From UBA1738 sp964388835 (lineage in GTDB: Bacteria; Bacillota; Clostridia; UBA1381): a DNA stretch of 8,368 nt. Below, piece by piece: positions 1 through 7,039 of the stretch. The stretch is from NCBI GenBank assembly GCA_964388835.1, contig CAYMBZ010000061.1, positions 1 to 8,368 on the forward strand, read 5' to 3'. A program made the position numbers and the translations under genes. Every line of letters starts with the position of its first letter. The first letter of the stretch is position 1. The notes beneath the pieces were generated by a model. It had not been told where the DNA came from. It searched no databases and worked only from the letters and a program-made list of their open reading frames with translations.

Positions 1-171
1 GATTTAAAGAGAATGATACTTACCAATATTTATTATATATGAAAAAAATTAGAAAAAATTAGAAAAAAGTATAGTAATTTTCTGAGTTTTGTGATATACT
101 GTTATAATAGGGTATATAATTAGTTGTGTTATGTACATTTTTAAAGGAATAAAATAGTTTGAGGTGAAGAT
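1..171 (+). promoter_or_regulatory. secA promoter region with phased A-tracts and ribosome binding site
   Basis: No gene is visible in this very AT-rich stretch. Several sigma-A type -10 elements are present: TATACT at 95-100 preceded by TG (extended -10), TATAAT at 103-108 and TATAAT at 115-120. No -35 box is convincing; TTCTGA at 80-85 lies 17 bases before the second -10 and matches the consensus at only three positions. Three A-tracts (42-48, 53-58, 63-68) recur every 10-11 bases just upstream, as in curved DNA or an UP element. GAGGTGA at 161-167 is a strong Shine-Dalgarno sequence for the ATG at 172. Which -10 is used cannot be decided from the sequence. Confidence 0.6.
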
Positions 172-2934
172 ATGGGACTTTTTGATAAAGTTTTCGGCAC
201 GTATTCCGAAAGAGAACTGAAGCGGATAAAGCCGATAGCTGACAAGGTTATGGCACTTGAAGATGAAATGTCGGCGCTTTCCGACAACGAACTGAAAGCC
301 AAAACCGAGGAATTTAAAAATCGATATAAAAACGGAGAAACTTTGGACGAGCTTCTTCCGGAAGCGTTTGCGGTTATGCGCGAGGCATCATGGAGAGTTC
401 TGGGAATGAAGCACTTTTATGTTCAGGTTATCGGAGGTATCATTCTACATCAGGGAAGAATTGCGGAAATGAAAACCGGCGAGGGTAAGACTTTGGTGTC
501 TACGCTTCCGGCATATCTTAACGCACTTACCGGTGACGGTGTACATATCGTTACCGTTAACGATTACCTTGCAAAGCGTGACTCGGAATGGATGGGGAAG
601 GTTTACAGATTTTTGGGTATATCTGTAGGTCTTATTATCCATGACATGGATAACAATGAAAGAAGAACGGCTTATGCTGCTGATGTAACTTACGGAACCA
701 ATAACGAAATGGGCTTTGATTATCTGCGTGATAACATGGTTATTTACAAAGAACAGCAGGTTCAAAGAGGTCATAATTACGCGGTTGTGGACGAGGTTGA
801 CTCCATTCTTATCGATGAAGCGAGGACGCCTCTGATTATATCTGGAGCGGGAGAAGCAGCAAATGACTTGTATGTCGCGGCGGATAAGCTTGTAAAAGGA
901 TTATCCAAAATGGTAGTAACTGAGGAGGACACAAAGGTTCTCAGTGACGATGCGGATTGCGACTATATTGTTGACGAAAAAGCAAAAACAGCAACTCTTA
1001 CGAATCGCGGCATCAAAAAAGCGGAGCAATATTTCGGAATAGAAAATCTTGCAGACCCCGATAATATGAAAATTCAGCATCATGTAAATCAGGCGCTTCA
1101 CGCAAACGGCGTTATGCATCGCGATCAGCAGTATGTGGTTCAAAACAACGAGGTTATGATTGTTGATGAATTCACCGGAAGAATTATGCCGGGCAGACGT
1201 TATTCCGACGGATTGCATCAGGCGATTGAGGCAAAAGAGGGAGTAAAGGTGGAAAATGAGTCAAAGACTTTGGCTACAATCACTTTCCAGAATTACTTCA
1301 GACTTTATAAAAAGCTTTCGGGTATGACAGGTACCGCTCTTACCGAAGAGGAGGAATTCCAGCAGACCTATAGACTTGATTGTGTGGAGGTTCCCACCAA
1401 CAGACCTGTTGCAAGAATTGACGAGCATGACAGTGTTTACCGCACAGAACGCGGAAAATATATGGCAGTTATCCGCAAAATTAAGGAATGTAACGAAAAG
1501 GGTCAGCCCGTGCTTGTGGGAACGGTAAATGTGGATAAATCGGAAGTCTTGTCAGCACTTTTGAAACGCGAGGGCATTAAGCATGAAGTGCTGAATGCGA
1601 AATATCATGAAAAAGAAGCCGAAATCGTTGCTCAGGCAGGTAAAAAGGGTGCCGTTACTATTGCAACCAATATGGCAGGACGCGGAACCGATATTATTTT
1701 GGGCGGAAACGCGGAATACATGGCAAAGCATGAGCTTAAAAAACGTCTTATCGCAAAAAAAGCCGATGATGAGGCAATGAATGATGAAAAAATCGAAATG
1801 CTGATGGCTGAGGCAACAGGTTTTGCGGATACTGATGATGAGGAAATTCTTGAAGCAAGACGTATTTTCCGTGAACTTAACGATAAATTCAAGGAAGAAA
1901 TCAAGGATGAGCAGGAAGAGGTAAAAAATGCCGGCGGTCTTTATATAATCGGTACGGAACGACACGAATCACGCCGTATAGATAACCAGCTGCGCGGACG
2001 TGCGGGTCGTCAGGGAGATCCGGGATGCTCCAAATTCTATTTATCCCTTGAGGATGACCTTATGCGTATATTCGGTTCTGACAGGGTAAAATCCATGGTT
2101 GAAACACTGGGTCTTGAAGAGGACGAGCCGATTGAAGCAAAAATTTTGAGCAAATCAATCGAAAATGCTCAGAAAAATCTTGAGAGCAGACATTTTGATT
2201 CACGTCGTCATGTGCTTCAGTATGACGAGGTAATGAACGAGCAGAGAAAGATAATCTACGCTCAGCGCCAGGCGGTTTTGGACGGTGAAGATATCTCCGC
2301 AACAATTCAATCCATGATTGAAGCGGTTGTAAATTCCGCGATTGACGATTATATCGGAATTACGGATATTCCGGAGCAGTGGAATCTGCGCGGTCTTACC
2401 GAATTTGCGGTGATGTATCTGTGTACTCGCGACGAGTTCGGCGTTTTGGACAGTGAGCTCGAAACAATCACAAAAGAAGAGATAAAAGAGCGCCTTTTGG
2501 AAATTGCCCGTAAGCGTTATGATGAAACGGCGGAAATCTTCGGTGAAAACATGCGTGAAATCGAGCGTGTTGTGATGCTTCGAGTGGTTGATACGCTTTG
2601 GATGGATCATCTGGATGAGATGGAGCATGTTAAGCGCGAGATTGGCTTGCGTGCATATGGAAATCATGATCCGGTAATCGAATACAGAAATGTGGGCAGT
2701 GAGCTTTATGAAGGTATGCTTGAATCAATCAGACGTGATACTGTCAGATATATTCTTGCTGTTCGGCCGAGACCTCAGCAGGAAATCAAGCGTGTTCAGG
2801 TTGCGAAGCCGCTTGATACCGGTTCGGACGGTTCTTTGGGTAAAAGACCGACCTCGGCAAAGCGTGTTCCCGGCAGAAATGACCCATGTCCATGCGGCTC
2901 GGGTAAAAAATATAAGCACTGCTGCGGAAAGTAA
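172..2934 (+). CDS. secA: Protein translocase subunit SecA (preprotein translocase ATPase)
   Basis: SecA is the ATP-driven motor that pushes unfolded preproteins through the SecYEG channel at the cytoplasmic membrane. The 920-residue protein is full length. Visible motifs in order are Walker A GEGKT (103-107), GFDYLRDNM (181-189), Walker B VVDEVD (205-210), the preprotein cross-linking region (about 225-370), KLSGMTGTA (381-389), ATNMAGRGTD in the second nucleotide-binding domain (498-507), QLRGRAGRQGD (606-616), the helical wing and scaffold region, and a C-terminal zinc-binding motif with Cys906, Cys908, Cys917 and Cys918. A charged insert at about 513-587, between the ATNMAGRGTD block and GGLYIIGTERHESRR, is roughly twice the length I recall for E. 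coli SecA; it corresponds to the variable subdomain. The ATG start has a GAGGTGA ribosome binding site ending four bases upstream. It stops with TAA and heads a likely two-gene operon with prfB. Confidence 0.98.
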   Translation: MGLFDKVFGTYSERELKRIKPIADKVMALEDEMSALSDNELKAKTEEFKNRYKNGETLDELLPEAFAVMREASWRVLGMKHFYVQVIGGIILHQGRIAEMKTGEGKTLVSTLPAYLNALTGDGVHIVTVNDYLAKRDSEWMGKVYRFLGISVGLIIHDMDNNERRTAYAADVTYGTNNEMGFDYLRDNMVIYKEQQVQRGHNYAVVDEVDSILIDEARTPLIISGAGEAANDLYVAADKLVKGLSKMVVTEEDTKVLSDDADCDYIVDEKAKTATLTNRGIKKAEQYFGIENLADPDNMKIQHHVNQALHANGVMHRDQQYVVQNNEVMIVDEFTGRIMPGRRYSDGLHQAIEAKEGVKVENESKTLATITFQNYFRLYKKLSGMTGTALTEEEEFQQTYRLDCVEVPTNRPVARIDEHDSVYRTERGKYMAVIRKIKECNEKGQPVLVGTVNVDKSEVLSALLKREGIKHEVLNAKYHEKEAEIVAQAGKKGAVTIATNMAGRGTDIILGGNAEYMAKHELKKRLIAKKADDEAMNDEKIEMLMAEATGFADTDDEEILEARRIFRELNDKFKEEIKDEQEEVKNAGGLYIIGTERHESRRIDNQLRGRAGRQGDPGCSKFYLSLEDDLMRIFGSDRVKSMVETLGLEEDEPIEAKILSKSIENAQKNLESRHFDSRRHVLQYDEVMNEQRKIIYAQRQAVLDGEDISATIQSMIEAVVNSAIDDYIGITDIPEQWNLRGLTEFAVMYLCTRDEFGVLDSELETITKEEIKERLLEIARKRYDETAEIFGENMREIERVVMLRVVDTLWMDHLDEMEHVKREIGLRAYGNHDPVIEYRNVGSELYEGMLESIRRDTVRYILAVRPRPQQEIKRVQVAKPLDTGSDGSLGKRPTSAKRVPGRNDPCPCGSGKKYKHCCGK

Positions 2935-2950
2935 TATGAAGTAATGGCTG

Positions 2951-2966
2951 CCGGCAAATCTGCCGG
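2951..2966 (+). promoter_or_regulatory. Stem-loop between secA and prfB
   Basis: CCGGCA (2951-2956) and TGCCGG (2961-2966) form a perfect 6-bp GC-rich stem with a four-base AATC loop, 17 bases after the secA stop. No run of T follows, so it is unlikely to stop transcription. It could mark an mRNA processing or stability site between the two cistrons. The prfB ribosome binding site AAAGGA lies further downstream and outside the stem. Confidence 0.5.
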
Positions 2967-3002
2967 TCGTTGCAATGAAGCCTTTAGGAAAGGATTGAAA
3001 TA

Positions 3003-4124
3003 ATGTTAGAATACGAACAATATAAGCTTGAGCTTCAAGGATTGGAAGAGGCAATTAATGAGCTTGAATTCTCATTGGATATTTCCGGAACAAAAAAGCA
3101 GATTGAAGAGCTGGAAAATCTTGCGGCGGCTCCGGATTTTTGGGATGACATGGAAAATTCCCAAAAGGTTCTGCAAAAAATAAAGCAGTTAAAGGATAAA
3201 GCGGCGGCATATGAGGGCTTAAAGTCATCATGGGAAGATGCAATTGTTTTGATTGACCTTGCAAACGAGGAAAATGATGAGTCGATGCTTGATGAAATCA
3301 AAAAAACAGTGGAATCGATTACAGCCGCAACGGAAAAGATGACACTTGAAACATTGCTGTCCGGAAATTATGACAAGTGCAACGCAATTATGACTTTTCA
3401 TGCAGGTGCAGGCGGAACAGAGGCACAGGATTGGGCGGAAATGCTTCTCAGAATGTATCAGATGTATGCTCAGAAAAACGGCTATGCCGTTGAGGTGATT
3501 GATACTCTCCCGGGAGATGAAGCCGGTATTAAGAGTGCGACTATTTCGGTAAGCGGAATAAACGCTTACGGATATTTAAAATCCGAAAAAGGGGTACACA
3601 GACTTGTTCGAATTTCTCCTTTTGATGCATCGGGCAGACGTCATACATCCTTTGCTTCAATTGAAGTTATGCCGGAAATTGATGATGAAATAGAAATCAA
3701 TATCAAGCCGGAGGATTTGAAAATTGATACATACCGCTCATCCGGTGCGGGCGGTCAGCATATCAACAAAACCGACTCTGCGGTGCGTATTACGCATATC
3801 CCGACGGGAATTGTAACGGCATGCCAAACTCAGCGCTCACAACATCAAAACAAGGATTATGCCATGAAAATGTTGAAAGCTAAACTTGCGGAAATTGCAG
3901 AACAGCAACAAAAGGAAAAAATCGAGGATATAAAGGGTGTACAGAAAGAAATTGCATGGGGAAGCCAGATACGTTCTTACGTATTCCACCCCTACAATTT
4001 GGTTAAGGACCACAGAACGGGATTTGAAATTGGAAATATCGGTGCCGTTATGGACGGCGATATAGACGGCTTTATTAATGCTTATTTAAAAGCGGCAAGT
4101 CTCGGACAGCTGGAAAATAATTAA
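3003..4124 (+). CDS. prfB: Peptide chain release factor 2 (RF2), no programmed frameshift
   Basis: RF2 recognises UAA and UGA stop codons in the ribosomal A site and triggers hydrolysis of peptidyl-tRNA. The 373-residue protein carries the RF2 stop-codon recognition tripeptide SPF (205-207) and the catalytic GGQ (250-252) in the context RSSGAGGQHINKTDSAVRI. The N-terminal part (1-110) is charged and helical, as expected for domain 1. In many bacteria prfB has an in-frame UGA near codon 26 bypassed by +1 frameshifting. Here codons 24-26 are TCA TTG GAT (Ser-Leu-Asp) and the frame is continuous from the ATG, so this autoregulatory switch is absent. The start has AAAGGA eight bases upstream. The gene lies 68 bases after secA on the same strand and ends in TAA, followed by a strong terminator. 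Confidence 0.97.
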   Translation: MLEYEQYKLELQGLEEAINELEFSLDISGTKKQIEELENLAAAPDFWDDMENSQKVLQKIKQLKDKAAAYEGLKSSWEDAIVLIDLANEENDESMLDEIKKTVESITAATEKMTLETLLSGNYDKCNAIMTFHAGAGGTEAQDWAEMLLRMYQMYAQKNGYAVEVIDTLPGDEAGIKSATISVSGINAYGYLKSEKGVHRLVRISPFDASGRRHTSFASIEVMPEIDDEIEINIKPEDLKIDTYRSSGAGGQHINKTDSAVRITHIPTGIVTACQTQRSQHQNKDYAMKMLKAKLAEIAEQQQKEKIEDIKGVQKEIAWGSQIRSYVFHPYNLVKDHRTGFEIGNIGAVMDGDIDGFINAYLKAASLGQLENN

Positions 4125-4131
4125 ATATATT

Positions 4132-4175
4132 GTGCTCCGAGCAGGCATTGTAACCTGCTTCGGAGCGCTTTTGTT
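4132..4175 (+). terminator. Intrinsic terminator of secA-prfB
   Basis: GCTCCGA-GCAGG (4134-4145) pairs with CCTGC-T-TCGGAGC (4154-4166), giving 12 bp with a single bulged T and an 8-base loop. The stem can extend by a wobble and a G-C pair to 4132/4168. A T-rich tail (TTTTGTTTT, 4169-4177) follows on the + strand. The convergent - strand gene stops at 4176, so its transcript also enters this hairpin, but the - strand tail (ACAATATATTT) is a poorer T-tract. Termination is therefore clear for prfB and only possible for the opposing gene. Confidence 0.9.
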
Positions 4176-5003
4176 TTAGCTACAGCCGCAACCGCAACTG
4201 TCGGAATCGTTGTTTTCAAAATCGGAACGCTCCGGTGGAAAGAATTCATCAACCGGGAATGAAATCCGCTCAAAAAGGTCGCAAGGATTATCGTCGGTTG
4301 CACCGATACATTCTTTTTGCGGTACGCAGAAGTCATATGCGGGAATTAACAGCATTACTCTGCGCTCCAGCCTTATAATTGAGAATATACCGATTGAAAC
4401 AAATACTCGCTTTTGTTCGCCACCCAATATCAAGCTGTCATCAAATACTCGGCTGACGGAATCGGGCACACTGGCAAGGTCAAAGTCATCATCACAGCAA
4501 CAATTGTCTTTTACATCGCTGAGCTTCGCACCCAGTGCGATTGGGTCAACAACCTCAACAACCGCGTTTGGCATGTTTGTTTTTTTCCACATCTGCGCGT
4601 CGAATGCATCTTGCTTATATTTTGAAGCGAACACTTTTGCGTTGCCCTCGCTTCCGAAAAGTATAACCTTTTTATCGAATGTTGCAAGACCTTCCACCTC
4701 GGTCGGTCTGCCCAGACCTGTAAATACCGCCAACGTTATTTTGAAGAAGTATTTTAGGTCAACCGAATAGAAACCGCGATTAAACGGTACCGCTTCTATA
4801 TCGGAATATACCCAGATAATTTCCGCCTTTGTACATTTTACATTTATTGCTCTGTCCACAACATCCTGACCGCATGCGGTTAAGTAAACTCTTATGTTTT
4901 CAAGGCAATCCTTGTCTCTGCAGCTGTCATAAACCTTATCGGTGTGTATGCAAACAGCTTCTTTAAAGCCGCCGTTTTCCGGTGCACAGCATTTTTCGCT
5001 CAT
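4176..5003 (-). CDS. Cysteine-rich protein of unknown function (clostridial conserved type)
   Basis: I do not recognise a named family with certainty. The 275-residue protein has 16 cysteines (5, 6, 18, 28, 33, 44, 57, 168-170, 226, 232, 241, 270, 272, 274), many paired or clustered: CC at the N-terminus, CCC followed by DDD in a central linker (about 165-180), and a CGCGC tail. No signal peptide or membrane segment is seen. The central linker divides it into an N-terminal part (16-165), with beta-rich stretches such as VDLKYFFKITLAVFTG and KKVILFGSEG, and a C-terminal part (195-260) with VFVSIGIFSII and a conserved-looking acidic/proline stretch FPVDEFFPP. Possible roles are metal or thiol chemistry, or a disulfide-linked spore-surface layer similar in composition to clostridial exosporium cysteine-rich proteins; both are inference. 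The ATG has AAAGGAAG 7 bases upstream. It follows the apbE terminator, so it is probably its own transcription unit, convergent with prfB. Confidence 0.88.
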   Translation of the reverse strand: MSEKCCAPENGGFKEAVCIHTDKVYDSCRDKDCLENIRVYLTACGQDVVDRAINVKCTKAEIIWVYSDIEAVPFNRGFYSVDLKYFFKITLAVFTGLGRPTEVEGLATFDKKVILFGSEGNAKVFASKYKQDAFDAQMWKKTNMPNAVVEVVDPIALGAKLSDVKDNCCCDDDFDLASVPDSVSRVFDDSLILGGEQKRVFVSIGIFSIIRLERRVMLLIPAYDFCVPQKECIGATDDNPCDLFERISFPVDEFFPPERSDFENNDSDSCGCGCS

Positions 5004-5045
5004 ATAAAAACTTCCTTTCTTTGTATTGGGATAATCCCTATGTTA

Positions 5046-5109
5046 CAGGATATGCAATTTTTCCGAATGTGTGAGTTATAATTTTAGCATGAGTGGGATT
5101 TTGCCGCAA
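5046..5109 (-). promoter_or_regulatory. Candidate promoters for the cysteine-rich protein gene
   Basis: Two possibilities lie between the apbE terminator and the gene. A sigma-A-like pair is TTGCGG (5104-5109) and TAAAAT (5081-5086), separated by 17 bases; the -35 is weak. A sigma-K-like arrangement is CACA (5070-5073), 15 bases, then CATATCCTG (5046-5054), which is one base from the CATAnnnTA form. Neither is decisive. The sequence also holds an 11-base palindrome, GGGATAATCCC, at 5028-5038 just upstream of the ribosome binding site. Confidence 0.25.
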
Positions 5110-5139
5110 AAAAAGTACATGCGGCGATGTGCGCATGTA
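5108..5139 (-). terminator. Intrinsic terminator of apbE
   Basis: Read on the - strand, TACATGCG (5139-5132) and CGCATGTA (5123-5116) form a perfect 8-bp stem with an 8-base loop, followed after one C by seven T (5114-5108). It starts about ten bases after the apbE stop codon. A run of A also precedes the stem (5145-5141), so the hairpin could work in both directions, but no + strand gene runs into it. Confidence 0.9.
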
Positions 5140-5149
5140 GTTTTTATAA

Positions 5150-6118
5150 TCAGTATATAAATTTGTATTTATATGAAAAATCCAATTGCTTAAATATATT
5201 TTCAAGTGATTTTGAAAAATAAACAGTGTTATCGCTTATTAAAATGCCGCGTACATTGTATTGATTTAAAAGCTCTTCGCCTTTCTCTTCTCCCGCAACA
5301 AATATTGCGGTTGAAAGCGCATCGGCAATGGCGGCATTTTCGGAAATTATCGTAACCGAGCGGAGTCCGCTTTGTGCCGGATAGCCGGTTTTCGGGTCGA
5401 AAACGTGATGGTATCGCACACCGTCAAGCTCAAAAAAACGCTCATAATCTCCAGACGTTACGACAGAAAGGTTTTCCGCTGTCACTATTCCGATAATTTC
5501 ATCGGTTTTTTGTGGGTTTTGAATTCCGATTTTCCAGTTTTCGCCGGTAGGCTTTTTGCCGAGAGCATATGCGTTACCGCCCAGATTGATAAGTGCCGAA
5601 GAAATACCGTTTTTCTTTAAAATTTCAACGAGCCTGTCGGTTAAAAAGCCCTTTGCGCATCCGCCGAGGTCAACTGATTGCTTTTTGCGGCAAAGAGATA
5701 TGGCGGTATCAACATCCGGAATATAGCCGGTATTATTCTTTATATCCCACGCTTCTGCAAGGGGATTTAAGTATACGGAAAAATAATCGGGATTTTCTTC
5801 GGTAAAGCTTTTGCCGAATTCGATAAGGCTCAAGGAATCCTCGGAAAGGACAACATTTTCGCCATCGTTCATCCTGCTGAGCGCACTTGATGAATCTCTT
5901 GCTGAAAGTTCGGAATCGATTTTTTCGAGATAAAGCTGACATTCGTCAAGTGCTTTTTCCGAGCGAGAATATACGGTAAGCTCACAAACGGTATCAAACA
6001 GGTCGGTAAGGGCGCGTTTATGTTCCTTTTCCGCAAGAATGCGTGCGGTATATACAAGAGCAATTGCCGCAGCTACGACCATATAAAGCGCAATTCTGAA
6101 TTTGGTATTACTTTTCAA
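5150..6118 (-). CDS. apbE: FAD:protein FMN transferase, ApbE family, membrane-anchored
   Basis: ApbE proteins transfer FMN from FAD to a Thr/Ser of exported or membrane proteins, such as RnfG/NqrC-type subunits or FMN-binding-domain proteins, using Mg2+. The 322-residue sequence has the family motifs in order: VDLGGCAKG (149-157), NLGGN (178-182), TSGDYERFF (221-229), HHVFDPKTGYP (237-247) and the metal-binding region ADALSTA (265-271). Residues 8-26 are hydrophobic after a basic start, giving a signal anchor or signal peptide; there is no lipobox cysteine. The start is TTG: the stop of rbgA is one base away and GGAGG inside the rbgA end lies nine bases before the TTG, which suggests translational coupling. 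The next Met (13) would cut into the hydrophobic segment. The stop is TGA, unlike the TAA of all other genes here. No flavinylation substrate or Rnf/Nqr gene is in the window. Confidence 0.93.
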   Translation of the reverse strand: MKSNTKFRIALYMVVAAAIALVYTARILAEKEHKRALTDLFDTVCELTVYSRSEKALDECQLYLEKIDSELSARDSSSALSRMNDGENVVLSEDSLSLIEFGKSFTEENPDYFSVYLNPLAEAWDIKNNTGYIPDVDTAISLCRKKQSVDLGGCAKGFLTDRLVEILKKNGISSALINLGGNAYALGKKPTGENWKIGIQNPQKTDEIIGIVTAENLSVVTSGDYERFFELDGVRYHHVFDPKTGYPAQSGLRSVTIISENAAIADALSTAIFVAGEEKGEELLNQYNVRGILISDNTVYFSKSLENIFKQLDFSYKYKFIY

Positions 6119-6119
6119 A

Positions 6120-6974
6120 TTACATATCCTCCGGAGTTTCCAGTGTTATTCTGCCGATTTTACATCCGCGAAGCTCGTCCAGCAAAATATTTGCGGCACG
6201 TTCGGTGTCGATTTCTCCGCCGGATATTACGCATCCGCGCTTTTTGCCGATATATTCGAGAATTTCATGCCCCGGCATATCGGTTATATCGGAAAGCTTA
6301 TATCGCGCGCAGAGCAAATCGGGATAGCTATCGCGAAGAATTTCAAGCAGGGAATAAGCCAGCAGTTCAACCTCCATGATTTCGTCACGAATAGCTCCTG
6401 TGTATGCGAGGTTTATCGCAACTTGCTGATTTTCAAATTTTGGTGGAAGAATACCCGGTGTATCAAGAAGTTCCAAGCCGTCCTTTAGCCTTATCCACTG
6501 TTTTGCGCGGGTAACCCCGGGGCGATCACCGGTTTTGGTGCTTGCCTTGCCGGCAAGACGGTTTATCAGCGTTGATTTGCCGACATTGGGTATGCCTACC
6601 ATCATGATTTTAACACCGCGATTCATGCCCTTTTCCTTTGCACGTTCGATTTTATCGCGAATAAGCTCGCGGGAAGCGGGTGCAATCTTATTTATGCCCA
6701 TGCCTGTTGCACAGCTTATGGGAATAACCTTTATACCTTTTTTACCGTACCATGTCGTCCAGCGGTCGGTAACAGAGCTGTCGGCAAGGTCATATTTGTT
6801 CATAACCACAAGCCGCGGTTTTTGTGATATAATATCGTCAAAATTAGGATTTCTGCCCGAAAAGGGAATACGTGCATCAAGAATTTCAACTACGACATCT
6901 ATGCTTTTGAGGTTTTCTTCTATCATGCGGCGGGTTTTTGCCATATGCCCGGGATACCATTGTAAGTTTTGCAT
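6120..6974 (-). CDS. rbgA: Ribosome biogenesis GTPase RbgA (YlqF), circularly permuted
   Basis: RbgA is a GTPase acting late in assembly of the 50S ribosomal subunit. The 284-residue protein shows the circular permutation of the YlqF/YawG family: the G4 motif NKYD (59-62) comes before the P-loop GIPNVGKST (127-135), then GVT of G2 (153-155) and DTPG of G3 (171-174). The N-terminal WYPGHM (6-11) is typical of RbgA, and the C-terminal region (about 190-284) corresponds to its helical RNA-binding domain. The start ATG is preceded by AAAGGAG at a spacing of six bases. The gene lies 65 bases after lepB and one base before apbE on the same strand. The lepB-rbgA order is the common Firmicute arrangement. 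It stops with TAA. Confidence 0.97.
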   Translation of the reverse strand: MQNLQWYPGHMAKTRRMIEENLKSIDVVVEILDARIPFSGRNPNFDDIISQKPRLVVMNKYDLADSSVTDRWTTWYGKKGIKVIPISCATGMGINKIAPASRELIRDKIERAKEKGMNRGVKIMMVGIPNVGKSTLINRLAGKASTKTGDRPGVTRAKQWIRLKDGLELLDTPGILPPKFENQQVAINLAYTGAIRDEIMEVELLAYSLLEILRDSYPDLLCARYKLSDITDMPGHEILEYIGKKRGCVISGGEIDTERAANILLDELRGCKIGRITLETPEDM

Positions 6975-6995
6975 ATATTTCTCCTTTAGAAACAG

Positions 6996-7033
6996 AAGCT
7001 GCCATATCAGCGGAATTGCATTTTTGGCAGCTT
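6996..7033 (-). promoter_or_regulatory. Inverted repeat between lepB and rbgA
   Basis: AAGCTGCCA (7033-7025 read on the - strand) and TGGCAGCTT (7004-6996) form a perfect 9-bp stem with a 20-base AT-rich loop, starting 6 bases after the lepB stop. The tail CTGTTTCT is only moderately T-rich, so this may be a weak terminator or an mRNA processing/stability structure that sets the lepB:rbgA ratio. It ends before the rbgA ribosome binding site and does not mask it. Confidence 0.55.
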
Positions 7034-7039
7034 TGGAAT

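Noticed and set aside
41..71. CRISPR-like or tandem repeat array in the A-rich stretch
   Set aside because: The 10-base units are low-complexity A-tracts without spacers; promoter architecture explains them better.
445..2667. Several - strand open frames inside secA
   Set aside because: Antisense shadows of a highly conserved gene, with no start signals or family resemblance.
2951..2966. secA-prfB stem-loop as a terminator
   Set aside because: No T-tract follows the stem; prfB is probably read through from secA.
4210..4770. Long + strand open frame opposite the cysteine-rich gene
   Set aside because: It lies wholly antisense to a gene with a good ribosome binding site and its own upstream region, has no ribosome binding site or recognisable motif, and is Ser/Thr-rich as expected of a shadow frame.
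5104..5145. + strand terminator at the apbE hairpin
   Set aside because: The stem is followed by TTTTT on the + strand too, but no + strand gene lies upstream of it, since the region is between two - strand genes.
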